From positions 372,001-436,000 of the forward strand of contig NZ_SNZV01000003.1 of the NCBI RefSeq assembly GCF_004364125.1: a stretch of 64,000 nt of DNA, written 5' to 3'. This stretch comes from Sphingobacterium paludis. Its GTDB lineage: Bacteria; Bacteroidota; Bacteroidia; Sphingobacteriales; Sphingobacteriaceae. This document shows positions 42,080 to 51,198 of this stretch, piece after piece. Position 1 is the first letter of the stretch. The number at the start of each line of letters is the position of its first letter. The notes under the pieces were generated by a model. It ran no database searches. It saw only the letters and a list, made by a program, of their open reading frames with translations, and had not been told where the DNA came from. The translations under genes and the position numbers were made by a program.

Positions 42080-42850
42080 TTACCTCCCCATCCAGCCGCC
42101 GTCGACAGTAAGGATCGTACCATGCACGTAGTCAGAAGCGTCTGATGCGAGAAATACCGCCGGGCCCTTAAAATCTTCGGGTTGCCCCCAGCGCGCCGCT
42201 GGAATCCGCGATAAAATGGAGGCCGAGCGCTCCGGATCGTCACGTAAAGCTTCCGTGTTGTCGGTAGCAATATAGCCTGGAGCAATTGCATTCACATTGA
42301 CGCCCTTACTAGCCCATTCGTTAGCAAAGGCTTTTGTCAACGAGCCAATGGCGCCCTTTGATGCGGCGTAACCAGGCACGTTGATGCCTCCCTGAAAAGT
42401 CAATAAAGAAGCTGTGAATACAATTTTTCCCGTTCCACGTGAAAGCATTTCTTTTCCTATTTCGCGGGTTAAAATAAACTGCGCGTTTTGGTTTATTTCA
42501 ATGACCTCGTCCCAAAATTCGTCAGAATGTTCCGCCGCAGGTGTACGAAGAATGTTGCCCGCATTGTTAAACAAAATATCGATTACCGGATGATCGGCCT
42601 TTACTTTCTTGATAAAAGCGTATAGCGATGCGCGGTCAGAAAAATTACATTGGTAGGGATAGAAGTTTCTACCTAAAGATTTGATAGAATCGGCTACTTT
42701 AGAATTTTCCAATTCCAACGAGGCGGATACACCGATAATGTCTGCTCCGGCTTCGGCTAAGGCCTCTGCTAGCGCTTTTCCAATACCACGTTTACATCCG
42801 GTAACGAGGGCGACCTTTCCCGTCAGGTCAAATTTATTTAATATAGACAT
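42080..42850 (-). CDS. kduD: 2-deoxy-D-gluconate 3-dehydrogenase (SDR)
   Basis: A 256-residue short-chain dehydrogenase reducing 2,5-diketo-3-deoxygluconate to KDG. Start MSILNKFDLTGKVALVTGCKRGIG gives the Rossmann glycine motif. NNAGNI and the catalytic YAASKG (Tyr-x3-Lys) are present, and PERSASILSRIPAARWGQPEDF is typical of KduD. The C-terminal SDYVHGTILTVDGGWMGR fits the family. The ATG at 42850 was chosen over a TTG at 42865. It follows kduI by 23 nt. Its product enters the kdgK-eda pathway of the pectin locus 37 kb away. Confidence 0.9.
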   Translation of the reverse strand: MSILNKFDLTGKVALVTGCKRGIGKALAEALAEAGADIIGVSASLELENSKVADSIKSLGRNFYPYQCNFSDRASLYAFIKKVKADHPVIDILFNNAGNILRTPAAEHSDEFWDEVIEINQNAQFILTREIGKEMLSRGTGKIVFTASLLTFQGGINVPGYAASKGAIGSLTKAFANEWASKGVNVNAIAPGYIATDNTEALRDDPERSASILSRIPAARWGQPEDFKGPAVFLASDASDYVHGTILTVDGGWMGR

Positions 42851-42873
42851 GCTGTATGAAATCAAAAAATGAA

Positions 42874-43722
42874 TTAACGTAAATCAGTGATGGCGCATTT
42901 GTCCATGTCGTCATAGTCGAGGTTTTCGCCTGCCATACCCCAGATAAACGTATAGTTGCTAGTTCCTGCCCCGGAGTGAATCGACCAAGGCGGCGAGATC
43001 ACGGCCTGCTCATTTTGCATCCAAATATGACGTGTTTCGTCGATTGGGCCCATAAAATGGGAAACGGCCTGCGCCTCGGGCACCTCGAAATAAAAGTATA
43101 CCTCCATGCGCCGATCGTGCGTATGGGAGGGCATGGTATTCCATACCGAGCCGGGTTTAAGTTCTGTCATCCCCATTTGTAATTGACAGGTGTCGACAAC
43201 TTTGTTCAACAACATTTGGTTGATGGTGCGGTGGTTTGCCGTTTCCAACGAACCCAATTCTATTTTATTGGCCTCAGCCTTGGTAACACGTTTTGTTGGA
43301 TAGCTTTGATGCGCCGGCGTAGAATTCAGGTAAAACTTAGCCGGATTGCCCGAATCATTACTGCTAAAGAACACCTCTTTCGCGCCTTTACCGACATATA
43401 AAGCTTCTTTGTGGTTAACTTCATAAGACGTTCCGTCCACTTCAATTGTTCCATCTCCACCCACGTTGATAACGCCCAGCTCCCTGCGGGATAAGAAATA
43501 GGGCTCTTTTAAAAGCTCGTCTATGGTTTCCAGTTGTAGCTTGCCTTGAACGGGCATTGCTCCGCCAGCCATATAACGGTCATAATGGGTATAAACAAAG
43601 TGTATCTTATCCGCGGAAAACACTTTTTCGATAAGGAAATTTTCGCGAAGGCCTTTCGTGTCTAATGATTTAGTCTCGTTGGGGCCGATAGCGTAACGAC
43701 TTTCGAAAATGGTATGACTCAT
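42874..43722 (-). CDS. kduI: 5-keto-4-deoxyuronate isomerase
   Basis: A 282-residue cupin-fold isomerase acting on 4-deoxy-L-threo-5-hexosulose uronate, the spontaneous product of unsaturated galacturonate. Typical stretches: N-terminal FLIEKVFSADKIHFVYTHYDRYMAGGAMP, TYxEALYVGKG-like HKEALYVGKGAKEV, the metal-binding HTHDRRMEVYFYFEVPE, and SPPWSIHSGAGTSNYTFIWGMAGENLDYDDMD. The last blocks contain the His/Glu zinc ligands. It leads the kduI-kduD pair, with a promoter candidate at 43758-43808. Confidence 0.95.
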   Translation of the reverse strand: MSHTIFESRYAIGPNETKSLDTKGLRENFLIEKVFSADKIHFVYTHYDRYMAGGAMPVQGKLQLETIDELLKEPYFLSRRELGVINVGGDGTIEVDGTSYEVNHKEALYVGKGAKEVFFSSNDSGNPAKFYLNSTPAHQSYPTKRVTKAEANKIELGSLETANHRTINQMLLNKVVDTCQLQMGMTELKPGSVWNTMPSHTHDRRMEVYFYFEVPEAQAVSHFMGPIDETRHIWMQNEQAVISPPWSIHSGAGTSNYTFIWGMAGENLDYDDMDKCAITDLR

Positions 43723-43757
43723 AATACGTATTTAATAAACAAAGATTGATAATCTAT

Positions 43758-43808
43758 CGAAGATAGTGTTTAATCGTGGAGCTCGGTAGGCTTATCTTCG
43801 GAAACGTT
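43758..43808 (-). promoter_or_regulatory. kduI-kduD promoter candidate with LacI-type half-site
   Basis: Minus strand: GGCAACGTTTCC ending at 43800, 11 nt, TACC (43788-43785), 19 nt, TATCTTCG (43765-43758). Half-site and -7 each differ from the GH43 module at a few positions and the -33 is poor, but the 11- and 19-nt spacings are identical. Predicted leader is about 29 nt. Confidence 0.4.
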
Positions 43809-43943
43809 GCCATTCTTGCCGACAATTTTACTTTTCCCTTCCGCCGATAAGCTAGGTATGACCTACAAGGCATGCGTAGCTTTTGAGGCTTTTTGATCGC
43901 TGTTCCTGTAATAAATTCCTAAATGTTTTTGTTAAATTCGCAT

Positions 43944-44732
43944 ATGGCAAAAAAGAAACCGACAATTCTGGTTGTAAACGACGATGGAATAACCGCTCCC
44001 GGCATCAAAGTTTTACTCGAGGAGATGCAAAAAATCGGAGATGTGGTGGTCGTCGCACCGGATAGTCCACAGTCTGGGATGGGGCACGCTATTACGATTG
44101 GAAAGCCCCTTCGATTGGACAAGATTGATCTCTACGCAGGCGTAGAGATGTATAAATGCTCGGGCACGCCTGTAGATTGTGTCAAGCTGGCCGTCAACAA
44201 AATATTTAAAGGCAAAAAGCCAGACCTATGCGTCTCCGGGGTCAACCACGGTTTAAATTATTCCATCAATGTGCTGTATTCTGGAACCATGTCTGCTGCG
44301 GTCGAAGGCGCTATAGAAGACATTCCGTCCATCGGGTTTTCGTTGGATGATTTTTCGCATCAGGCAGATTTTTCGCATTGCCGGCCGTACATTCGTGCTA
44401 TCGCCGAGCAGGTGCTAGAAAATGGCTTGCAGAAAGCGACCTTGCTCAATGTCAATTTCCCGCATCGGAGTAAAGAAATCAAGGGGATCAAAATCTGCAG
44501 ACAAGCTACGGCAAAATGGTTTGAGGAATTTGATGAGCGGGTAGATCCGTACGAACGTGAATATTTTTGGATGACAGGAAAATTCCAGCTACTGGACAAG
44601 GGTGAAGATACCGATGTTTTTGCACTAAGCAACGGTTATGTATCCGTCGTTCCGACACAGTTTGATATGACTGCGCATCATGCGATCACGGATTTAAATT
44701 CCTGGACATTCGATATCGATCATGCGAGATAG
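43944..44732 (+). CDS. surE: 5'/3'-nucleotidase SurE
   Basis: A 262-residue metal-dependent nucleotidase. The metal-binding motif VVNDDGITAPGI lies at residues about 10-21, with SPQSGMGHAITI, CVSGVNHGLNYSINVLYSGTMSAAVEGA containing the conserved Ser/Asn residues, and the C-terminal FDMTAHHAITDLNSW. The ATG at 43944 gives the normal MAKKKPTILVVNDDG start; an in-frame ATG at 43923 adds 7 residues. A TAAATTCG element lies immediately upstream (43933-43940), so the leader may be very short. Confidence 0.95.
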   Translation: MAKKKPTILVVNDDGITAPGIKVLLEEMQKIGDVVVVAPDSPQSGMGHAITIGKPLRLDKIDLYAGVEMYKCSGTPVDCVKLAVNKIFKGKKPDLCVSGVNHGLNYSINVLYSGTMSAAVEGAIEDIPSIGFSLDDFSHQADFSHCRPYIRAIAEQVLENGLQKATLLNVNFPHRSKEIKGIKICRQATAKWFEEFDERVDPYEREYFWMTGKFQLLDKGEDTDVFALSNGYVSVVPTQFDMTAHHAITDLNSWTFDIDHAR

Positions 44733-44988
44733 TATATGGATCGGCGTCGGTCTGGGAGCCGTGTTTCCTTTGCTCGCGTATGCGCTCACGACATACACCA
44801 GCCTGCCTACACAGCTTTTTCCAACAAAGCCCTTTGCGTTTTACGTTGTTGCGGCAGGCATCAATCTCGTGCTGATGCGTGTTTTTTATAAAAGGGCCGT
44901 GCCTTACGACCAGACGGCGAAAGGCATTGTTTTGATCACATTTTTGGGTATGCTGCTATTTTTGTATTTTTTCAAGCTTCGCATGTAA
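44722..44988 (+). CDS. Small three-helix membrane protein
   Basis: An 88-residue protein with three predicted membrane helices (IGVGLGAVFPLLAYALTTY, FYVVAAGINLVLMRVF, GIVLITFLGMLLFLYFF), no signal peptide and a short basic C-terminus. The start overlaps the last 11 nt of surE, so expression is probably coupled. No family is recognised beyond small hypothetical proteins next to surE in this group. Confidence 0.7.
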   Translation: MRDSIWIGVGLGAVFPLLAYALTTYTSLPTQLFPTKPFAFYVVAAGINLVLMRVFYKRAVPYDQTAKGIVLITFLGMLLFLYFFKLRM

Positions 44989-45096
44989 ATGCTCAACAGC
45001 AGCTACGTTGCCAAGAAAAGAAGCGACAGCGCGGCAAGGTAGCGTACTAGAGTAGCTCGTGCATGTATGACATCCCCCCCACAAAAAAGAATAGAA

Positions 45097-45972
45097 ATGA
45101 AATTAACATTGGGTTTTTCTCCTTGTCCAAACGACACCTTTATATTTGACGCGTTGATCCATCATAAGATCGATACCCAAGGGCTTACCTTCGATGTCGA
45201 TTATCAAGACGTCGAAACGTTAAACCAAAAAGCTTTCCAAGGCGAATTAGACATTACCAAATTAAGTTATCACGCGTTTGCCTATGCAGCTAAAGAGTAC
45301 GAGTTGCTGGATGCCGGAAGTGCGCTTGGCTTCGGCGTGGGCCCGCTTCTCATTACGAAAGATGAAGCGCTAGCCACACGGCTACGACAGCTTTTGGAAG
45401 CTGGCGGCAACATGTCAGAACATGAGGAAAAGCTTAGCATTGGAATCCCTGGGCGCTATACCACGGCAAATTTCCTCTTGGGTCTAGCATTCCCCACGTT
45501 ACAAAACAAGGTTGAACTGGTCTTTTCGGACATAGAAAACGCGCTTTTGGGGGGCAGGATCGATCTTGGACTGATCATCCATGAAAATCGCTTCACGTAT
45601 CAGGTAAAAGGCTTGCATAAAGTTGTCGACTTAGGCGATTATTGGGAGCGGACGACTGGCAGCCCGATCCCGCTAGGCGGTATTGTAGTAAAACGCAGTT
45701 TGGATAAAGCGCTGAAACTGCAGATAAATTCCCTTATTCGGGAGAGCGTTCAATTCGCTTTTGAACACCCGAGGTCGGCAATCGATTATATTCGTTCACA
45801 CGCCCAAGAAATGGAAGAGGCGGTGATGTACAAACATATTGAGCTCTACGTAAATAAATACTCGGAGAATTTAGGCCCCCAAGGTCGTGAGGCTATCCAG
45901 CAGATGTTTGATAAAGCTGTCGCATTGGGTATTATCCCCCAATTCACAGACGAGCTTTTCTTGACGCGATAG
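45097..45972 (+). CDS. mqnD: 1,4-dihydroxy-6-naphthoate synthase
   Basis: A 291-residue enzyme of the futalosine menaquinone pathway, cleaving cyclic dehypoxanthine futalosine. Start MKLTLGFSPCPNDTFIFDALIHHKID is the family N-terminus. VDYQDVETLNQKAFQGELDITKLSYHAFAY, GFGVGPLLI, LGLIIHENRFTYQVKGL and GSPIPLGGIVVKR also match. An in-frame ATG at 45067 would add 10 residues unlike the family. It implies that this organism makes menaquinone without the MenFDHCEB route. Confidence 0.92.
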   Translation: MKLTLGFSPCPNDTFIFDALIHHKIDTQGLTFDVDYQDVETLNQKAFQGELDITKLSYHAFAYAAKEYELLDAGSALGFGVGPLLITKDEALATRLRQLLEAGGNMSEHEEKLSIGIPGRYTTANFLLGLAFPTLQNKVELVFSDIENALLGGRIDLGLIIHENRFTYQVKGLHKVVDLGDYWERTTGSPIPLGGIVVKRSLDKALKLQINSLIRESVQFAFEHPRSAIDYIRSHAQEMEEAVMYKHIELYVNKYSENLGPQGREAIQQMFDKAVALGIIPQFTDELFLTR

Positions 45973-46063
45973 CCTTAGCATGGCGCTGCGGCACGCCGGG
46001 AAACCGCTACGTAACAAAACAAAAAAATAACTTGTAATTCTGTTAGTTATCACATCTAATAAG

Positions 46064-46071
46064 TAAATTTG
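46064..46071 (+). promoter_or_regulatory. Candidate -7 element for secA
   Basis: TAAATTTG, a full TAnnTTTG match, 78 nt before the secA ATG. No clear -33 partner at 19-21 nt. Confidence 0.4.
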
Positions 46072-46149
46072 CCCGATTGGTGCCAAAATGTCTGCAAAAT
46101 AGGATTGGAGTCATTATTGCACAGCGGTAAACGGAGAAAAAAAAAGAAT

Positions 46150-49100
46150 ATGTTACAATTTCTAAGTAAATTATTTGGCAGTAAGTCTGAACGAGATATC
46201 AAATCCATACAGCCTATTGTAAACAAAATAAAAGAAGAATACGAAAAGCTATCCTCATTATCTAACGATGAACTACGTGGCAAGACCCTAGCCTTCAAAA
46301 ATAGAATCAAAGAATATTTAGCCGATATAGACAACGAAATAGCTTCACTGAAAGCAGAAGCGGATCAGGACGATGTTGATATGGGCAAGAAAACGGAACT
46401 GTACGAAAGGGTAGACAAGCTTTCTAAGGACCGGGATAAAAAACTAGAAGAAGTATTATTAGAAATCTTGCCAGAAGGTTTTGCAGTTGTGAAAGAGACC
46501 GCTCGCAGGCTTTCGGAAAACAAGGAAATAGAAGTTACCGCAACGGAGTTTGACCGGGAGATCGCAGGGCGCAAGCCAAACGTAACCATCCAAGGGGATA
46601 AGGCCATCTGGAAAAACTCATGGTTGGCTGCAGGAACGGAAGTTACCTGGAACATGGTGCACTATGATGTTCAGTTAATCGGTGGTATCGTGTTGCACCA
46701 AGGAAAGATTTCCGAGATGTCGACAGGTGAAGGTAAAACATTGGTGGGTACATTGCCAACCTATTTAAATGCTTTGTCGGGGCAGGGAGTACACATTGTG
46801 ACCGTGAACGACTACCTAGCACGTCGTGACTCCGAGTGGAACGGGCCACTTTTCGAGTTCCACGGCTTAAGCGTCGATTGTATCGATAAACACCAACCGA
46901 ACTCTCCACAACGCAGAAAAGCATACCTGTCCGATATTGTTTACGGTACCAACAATGAATTCGGTTTTGACTATTTGCGTGATAATATGACGCAGTCTCC
47001 TGATGCTATGGTGCAACGTAAACTGCATTTTGCCATGATCGATGAGGTGGATTCTGTCTTAATCGATGATGCACGGACACCTCTTATTATCTCTGGACCA
47101 ATTCCACGTGGCGATCAGCACGAGTTCTACCAATTGAAACCGCGCATTGAGCGTTTAGTTAACGCACAAAAAGCCTATATCAACACGGTTTTCAATGAGG
47201 CGAAGAAAGCCATCGCAGCGGGCAATAGCGATGCTGAAGGCGGCGGTATGTCATTACTGCGTGCTTACCGTGGACTTCCTAAAAACAAGGCATTGATCAA
47301 GTTCCTGTCGGAGAGCAACCACAGACAGCTTCTTCAAAAAGTAGAAAACTACTATATGCAAGAACAAAACCGCAATATGCCCAAGGTAGATGCGGAATTG
47401 TTTTTCGTGATCGATGAAAAGAACAACCAGGTAGAATTAACGGAAAAAGGTATTGAGTTGATCACGGCGTCTGGCGAAGATCCATCATTCTTCATCCTTC
47501 CCGATGTAGGCTCTGAAATAGCCGATATAGAACGTTCTGATCTCTCGCTAGAAGATAAAGCGCAGAAAAAAGAAGAGTTGTTGCGCGATTATTCGATCAA
47601 ATCAGAGCGCATACACTCCATCAACCAGTTGTTGAAGGCCTATACCTTATTTGAAATTGATGACCAATACATCGTTGATGAAGGGAAAGTAAAAATTGTC
47701 GACGAGCAAACGGGTCGTATTATGGAAGGCCGTCGTTATTCGGATGGTTTACACCAGGCTATCGAAGCGAAAGAGAATGTAAAGGTAGAGGATGCTACGC
47801 AAACCTACGCAACCATTACCTTACAAAACTACTTCCGGATGTACCATAAGCTGTCAGGGATGACGGGTACAGCATCTACAGAGGCAGGTGAGCTTTGGGA
47901 AATCTATAAATTAGATGTAGTTGAGATTCCGACTAACCGTAATATACAGCGTGATGACCGTCAAGATTTCATCTACCGTACCGCACGCGAAAAATACAAT
48001 GCGGTGGCTCAAGAGATCCAACGTCTTACGGAAGAAGGCAGACCTGTATTGGTCGGTACTACATCCGTCGAGATCTCGGAATTGCTAAGCCGTATGCTGA
48101 AACTACGCGGTATTAAACATAACGTATTAAATGCAAAACTCCACCAAAAGGAAGCCGATATCGTTGCCGAAGCTGGTCGTCCTGGCCAGGTTACGATTGC
48201 GACGAACATGGCTGGTCGGGGTACCGATATTAAGTTAACAAGCGACGTTATCCAGGCCGGCGGTTTAGCCATCATCGGTACCGAGCGCCACGAGTCTCGT
48301 CGTGTAGACCGCCAGTTGCGTGGTCGTGCTGGCCGTCAGGGAGATCCGGGATCGTCACAGTTTTTTGTGTCGTTGGAAGACAACTTGATGCGCCTTTTCG
48401 CGTCAGAACGTATATCCAACATCATGGTGAAAATGGGTGTCGAGGAAGGCGAAGTGATGCAACACAGTATGTTAACGAAGTCTATCGAAAGAGCCCAACG
48501 TAAGGTAGAAGAGAATAACTTTGGTATTCGTAAACGCTTGTTGGAGTATGACGATGTGATGAACTCGCAGCGGACAGTAATCTACTCGAAGCGTAAAAAT
48601 GCCCTTTTTGGTGAGCGTTTAGACGTCGACTTAAACAATACCATTTTTGATGTGGTGGAGGATGTGGTTATCGAAGCAAAAGAAGGAGGCACGTATGAAG
48701 AGTTCCAAATCGAAGTCATTCGTTTATTTGCCATTAATCCTGAGGTAACGGCTGAGGAGTTTACACAAACAAATACAGTGAATCTAACCGATAAGCTGTT
48801 CCAGCAGATTATCGAACACTATCACGATAAGGCGCTACAGATCGCCGAGCAAACGCTGCCTGTACTGACCAATGTAATGGCGGAACGTGGTGCCATGATT
48901 GAGAATGTGGTTGTTCCGTTCAGTGATGGTATTCGTGGCATACAAGTTGCAACCAATCTACAGAAGGCCGTAGAGTCAAATGGACGTGAAGTTTTCAAAT
49001 CTTTTGAAAAAGGTATAGTACTGGCGCTTATCGACGAAGCGTGGAAGGAGCACCTTCGCGAAATGGATGACTTGAAGCAATCGGTTCAAAACGCCGTTTA

Positions 49101-49455
49101 CGAACAGAAAGATCCCATCATAATCTATAAGATGGAAGCCTATAACTTGTTCAAGAGCATGTTGGCCTCTATGAATAAAGAGATTGTAAGCTTCTTGTTC
49201 AAAGGTGAAATTCCGGGGCAGCAGCAACAGCCGCAAAATATCCAAGCCGCTCGTCCGGTTCCGGCTCAACCGGCGCAGGTTAAGGCAACTAAAGCAGAAC
49301 TATCTTCGCCCACCGGCGTTTCTGAAGAAGACAGCGATACGCGTGAGCAACAGATTACGCAGCCCATCCGTAAAGAGCAGACGGTAGGTCGCAATGACGA
49401 GTGTCCCTGTGGCTCTGGTTTGAAATATAAAAACTGTCACGGTAAAAACAGTTAA
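46150..49455 (+). CDS. secA: Preprotein translocase ATPase SecA
   Basis: An 1101-residue motor for Sec export. Walker A is MSTGEGKTLVGT and the DEAD-type motif is IDEVDSVLIDDARTPLI. IVDEQTGRIMEGRRYSDGLHQAIEAKE, RGTDIKL and RQLRGRAGRQGDPGSSQFF are conserved. An insertion of about 100 residues before the nucleotide-binding site (LKAEADQDDVDMGKK... onward) accounts for the length above the ~900 of E. coli and is usual in Bacteroidota. The C-terminal zinc motif CPCGSGLKYKNCHG is intact. ATG 46150 follows CGGAG; an upstream in-frame TTG at 46069 is rejected. Confidence 0.97.
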   Translation: MLQFLSKLFGSKSERDIKSIQPIVNKIKEEYEKLSSLSNDELRGKTLAFKNRIKEYLADIDNEIASLKAEADQDDVDMGKKTELYERVDKLSKDRDKKLEEVLLEILPEGFAVVKETARRLSENKEIEVTATEFDREIAGRKPNVTIQGDKAIWKNSWLAAGTEVTWNMVHYDVQLIGGIVLHQGKISEMSTGEGKTLVGTLPTYLNALSGQGVHIVTVNDYLARRDSEWNGPLFEFHGLSVDCIDKHQPNSPQRRKAYLSDIVYGTNNEFGFDYLRDNMTQSPDAMVQRKLHFAMIDEVDSVLIDDARTPLIISGPIPRGDQHEFYQLKPRIERLVNAQKAYINTVFNEAKKAIAAGNSDAEGGGMSLLRAYRGLPKNKALIKFLSESNHRQLLQKVENYYMQEQNRNMPKVDAELFFVIDEKNNQVELTEKGIELITASGEDPSFFILPDVGSEIADIERSDLSLEDKAQKKEELLRDYSIKSERIHSINQLLKAYTLFEIDDQYIVDEGKVKIVDEQTGRIMEGRRYSDGLHQAIEAKENVKVEDATQTYATITLQNYFRMYHKLSGMTGTASTEAGELWEIYKLDVVEIPTNRNIQRDDRQDFIYRTAREKYNAVAQEIQRLTEEGRPVLVGTTSVEISELLSRMLKLRGIKHNVLNAKLHQKEADIVAEAGRPGQVTIATNMAGRGTDIKLTSDVIQAGGLAIIGTERHESRRVDRQLRGRAGRQGDPGSSQFFVSLEDNLMRLFASERISNIMVKMGVEEGEVMQHSMLTKSIERAQRKVEENNFGIRKRLLEYDDVMNSQRTVIYSKRKNALFGERLDVDLNNTIFDVVEDVVIEAKEGGTYEEFQIEVIRLFAINPEVTAEEFTQTNTVNLTDKLFQQIIEHYHDKALQIAEQTLPVLTNVMAERGAMIENVVVPFSDGIRGIQVATNLQKAVESNGREVFKSFEKGIVLALIDEAWKEHLREMDDLKQSVQNAVYEQKDPIIIYKMEAYNLFKSMLASMNKEIVSFLFKGEIPGQQQQPQNIQAARPVPAQPAQVKATKAELSSPTGVSEEDSDTREQQITQPIRKEQTVGRNDECPCGSGLKYKNCHGKNS

Positions 49456-49468
49456 AAAGAATATTGAA

Positions 49469-49921
49469 ATGTTATATAAAGGGTTGATACTAGGTTTCGT
49501 TCTTGTTGCATGTGTTCAAATAAGCAATGCCCAAACGGGTGTGGTCGAAGTACAAAAGGATTCGCTGATTGGCGTATTGCAGCAATATAGAGCAGAGAAT
49601 GGTATCAACCCCACCACAGCGCGTATGGTAAGCTTGGGTTCTAAAGTGGTGGATAAGAAGAATGCGAAACGCGTGAAAGTGCGTGGTTTTCGTGTACAGA
49701 TCTTCTCGGGGTCCAGCCGAAATGAAGCCTATGCTGTCCAATCGAGATTCCAGAATGCCTATAAAGATATGGGGAGCTATGTTACCTATAACGAGCCCAA
49801 TTACCGCGTGAAGGTAGGTGATTTCCGCAGCAGAGCGGAGGCTACGAACTTCATGCGCGTGTTGCGTTCCCAATACAGCAATGTGTTTGTCTTTACAGAG
49901 GATATCTGGGCTTACGAATAA
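49469..49921 (+). CDS. SPOR-domain secreted protein
   Basis: A 150-residue protein with signal peptide (MLYKGLILGFVLVACVQISNAQ) and a C-terminal SPOR domain (VKVRGFRVQIFSGSSRNEAYAVQSRFQ, YRVKVGDFRSRAEATNFMRVLRSQY). SPOR domains bind denuded peptidoglycan glycan strands, often at division sites. A short central linker (residues 25-70) has no known motif. It lies 13 nt after secA and is probably co-transcribed with it. Confidence 0.85.
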   Translation: MLYKGLILGFVLVACVQISNAQTGVVEVQKDSLIGVLQQYRAENGINPTTARMVSLGSKVVDKKNAKRVKVRGFRVQIFSGSSRNEAYAVQSRFQNAYKDMGSYVTYNEPNYRVKVGDFRSRAEATNFMRVLRSQYSNVFVFTEDIWAYE

Positions 49922-49936
49922 AAACCTCCATGCACC

Positions 49937-51121
49937 ATGTTAAAAGATAAAATAAAGCAACTTGCTGAAGTATTTTTTGATGAAACGGTTGCCATCAGAC
50001 GTCATTTGCATCAAAATCCGGAACTTTCTTTTGAAGAGTACCAAACCGCAGCTTTTGTGCGGCAAAAGCTCGATCAATTAGGTATTCCGCATGAAACGAT
50101 GGCCAATACCGGTGTTGTCGCACTTATCCACGGCGAGAAGCCCGTTGGAAAGGTGTTGGCATTACGTGCAGATATGGACGCGCTACCTATACAAGAAGTT
50201 GAAGGAAGAACCTATGGCTCGCAAAACGAAGGCGTGATGCACGCTTGCGGGCATGATGTTCATACATCATCGTTACTCGGCGTGGCAGCTATTTTGCAAT
50301 CGTTGCGCGCGGAGTTTGGCGGCACTGTAAAGCTTATATTTCAACCGGGTGAGGAGCGCCTTCCTGGTGGTGCATCCATCATGATCAAAGAAGGCGTATT
50401 ACACAATCCGGCGCCAGCAGGCATTATCGGTCAACATGTCATGCCACTTATTGAGGCCGGAAAGGTCGGATTTCGTTCCGGGAAATACATGGCATCCTGC
50501 GATGAGCTGTTTATGACGGTGAAAGGACGTGGAGGACATGGTGCACATCCGCATCAAAATATCGATCCTATTGCTATCACGGCGCAGATCATCACTGCTA
50601 TGCAGCAGATCGTCAGCAGAAATGCTGATCCGCGTATACCGTCCGTGCTGTCGTGGGGCAAAATTATTGGCCAAGGGGCTACCAACGTGATCCCCGATGA
50701 AGTGCATCTGGAAGGTACGTTTCGTACGTTTGATGAGACTTGGCGAGCCGACGCGCACGAGCGTATGGTCAAAATGGCCGTGGGCATTGCCGAAAGCATG
50801 GGTGCAACATGTGACTTTGAAGTGCGAAAAGGATACCCTTTTTTAATTAATGAACCGACCATCACCGAGGCATCGCGTGGTTATGCTATCGAATACTTAG
50901 GCAAAGACAATGTGGTGGAGCTGGATATCTGGCCGGCGGCAGAAGACTTTTCGTACTATTCGCAAGAGATTAGCGCTTGTTTTTATCGACTGGGCACAGG
51001 GAATAAGGAAAGAGGAATTCAATCTGCTGTTCATACCCCATCTTTCGATATTGATGAGCATGCACTTAAAACAAGCATCGGCCTGATGGCTTATATCACC
51101 TTGAAGCAGCTGGGCGAATAA
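49937..51121 (+). CDS. M20-family amidohydrolase / peptidase
   Basis: A 394-residue zinc hydrolase of the M20D group (N-acyl-L-amino-acid amidohydrolase / hippurate hydrolase-like). Motifs: RRHLHQNPELSFEEYQT, LALRADMDALPIQE, MHACGHDVHTSSLLG with the metal-binding HxCGHDxH, IFQPGEERLPGG, and the lid-domain VKGRGGHGAHPHQNIDPI. The C-terminal WPAAEDFSYYSQEIS holds further ligands. It is cytoplasmic (no signal peptide). Substrate is unknown. It sits 15 nt after the SPOR gene. Confidence 0.9.
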   Translation: MLKDKIKQLAEVFFDETVAIRRHLHQNPELSFEEYQTAAFVRQKLDQLGIPHETMANTGVVALIHGEKPVGKVLALRADMDALPIQEVEGRTYGSQNEGVMHACGHDVHTSSLLGVAAILQSLRAEFGGTVKLIFQPGEERLPGGASIMIKEGVLHNPAPAGIIGQHVMPLIEAGKVGFRSGKYMASCDELFMTVKGRGGHGAHPHQNIDPIAITAQIITAMQQIVSRNADPRIPSVLSWGKIIGQGATNVIPDEVHLEGTFRTFDETWRADAHERMVKMAVGIAESMGATCDFEVRKGYPFLINEPTITEASRGYAIEYLGKDNVVELDIWPAAEDFSYYSQEISACFYRLGTGNKERGIQSAVHTPSFDIDEHALKTSIGLMAYITLKQLGE

Positions 51122-51198
51122 GAATGTGTTCCGTGCAAAAATAGCCAACAGGCGAGAGCATAGTTTATAGCGTCCATTCAACTCAAAGTTTATCACAG

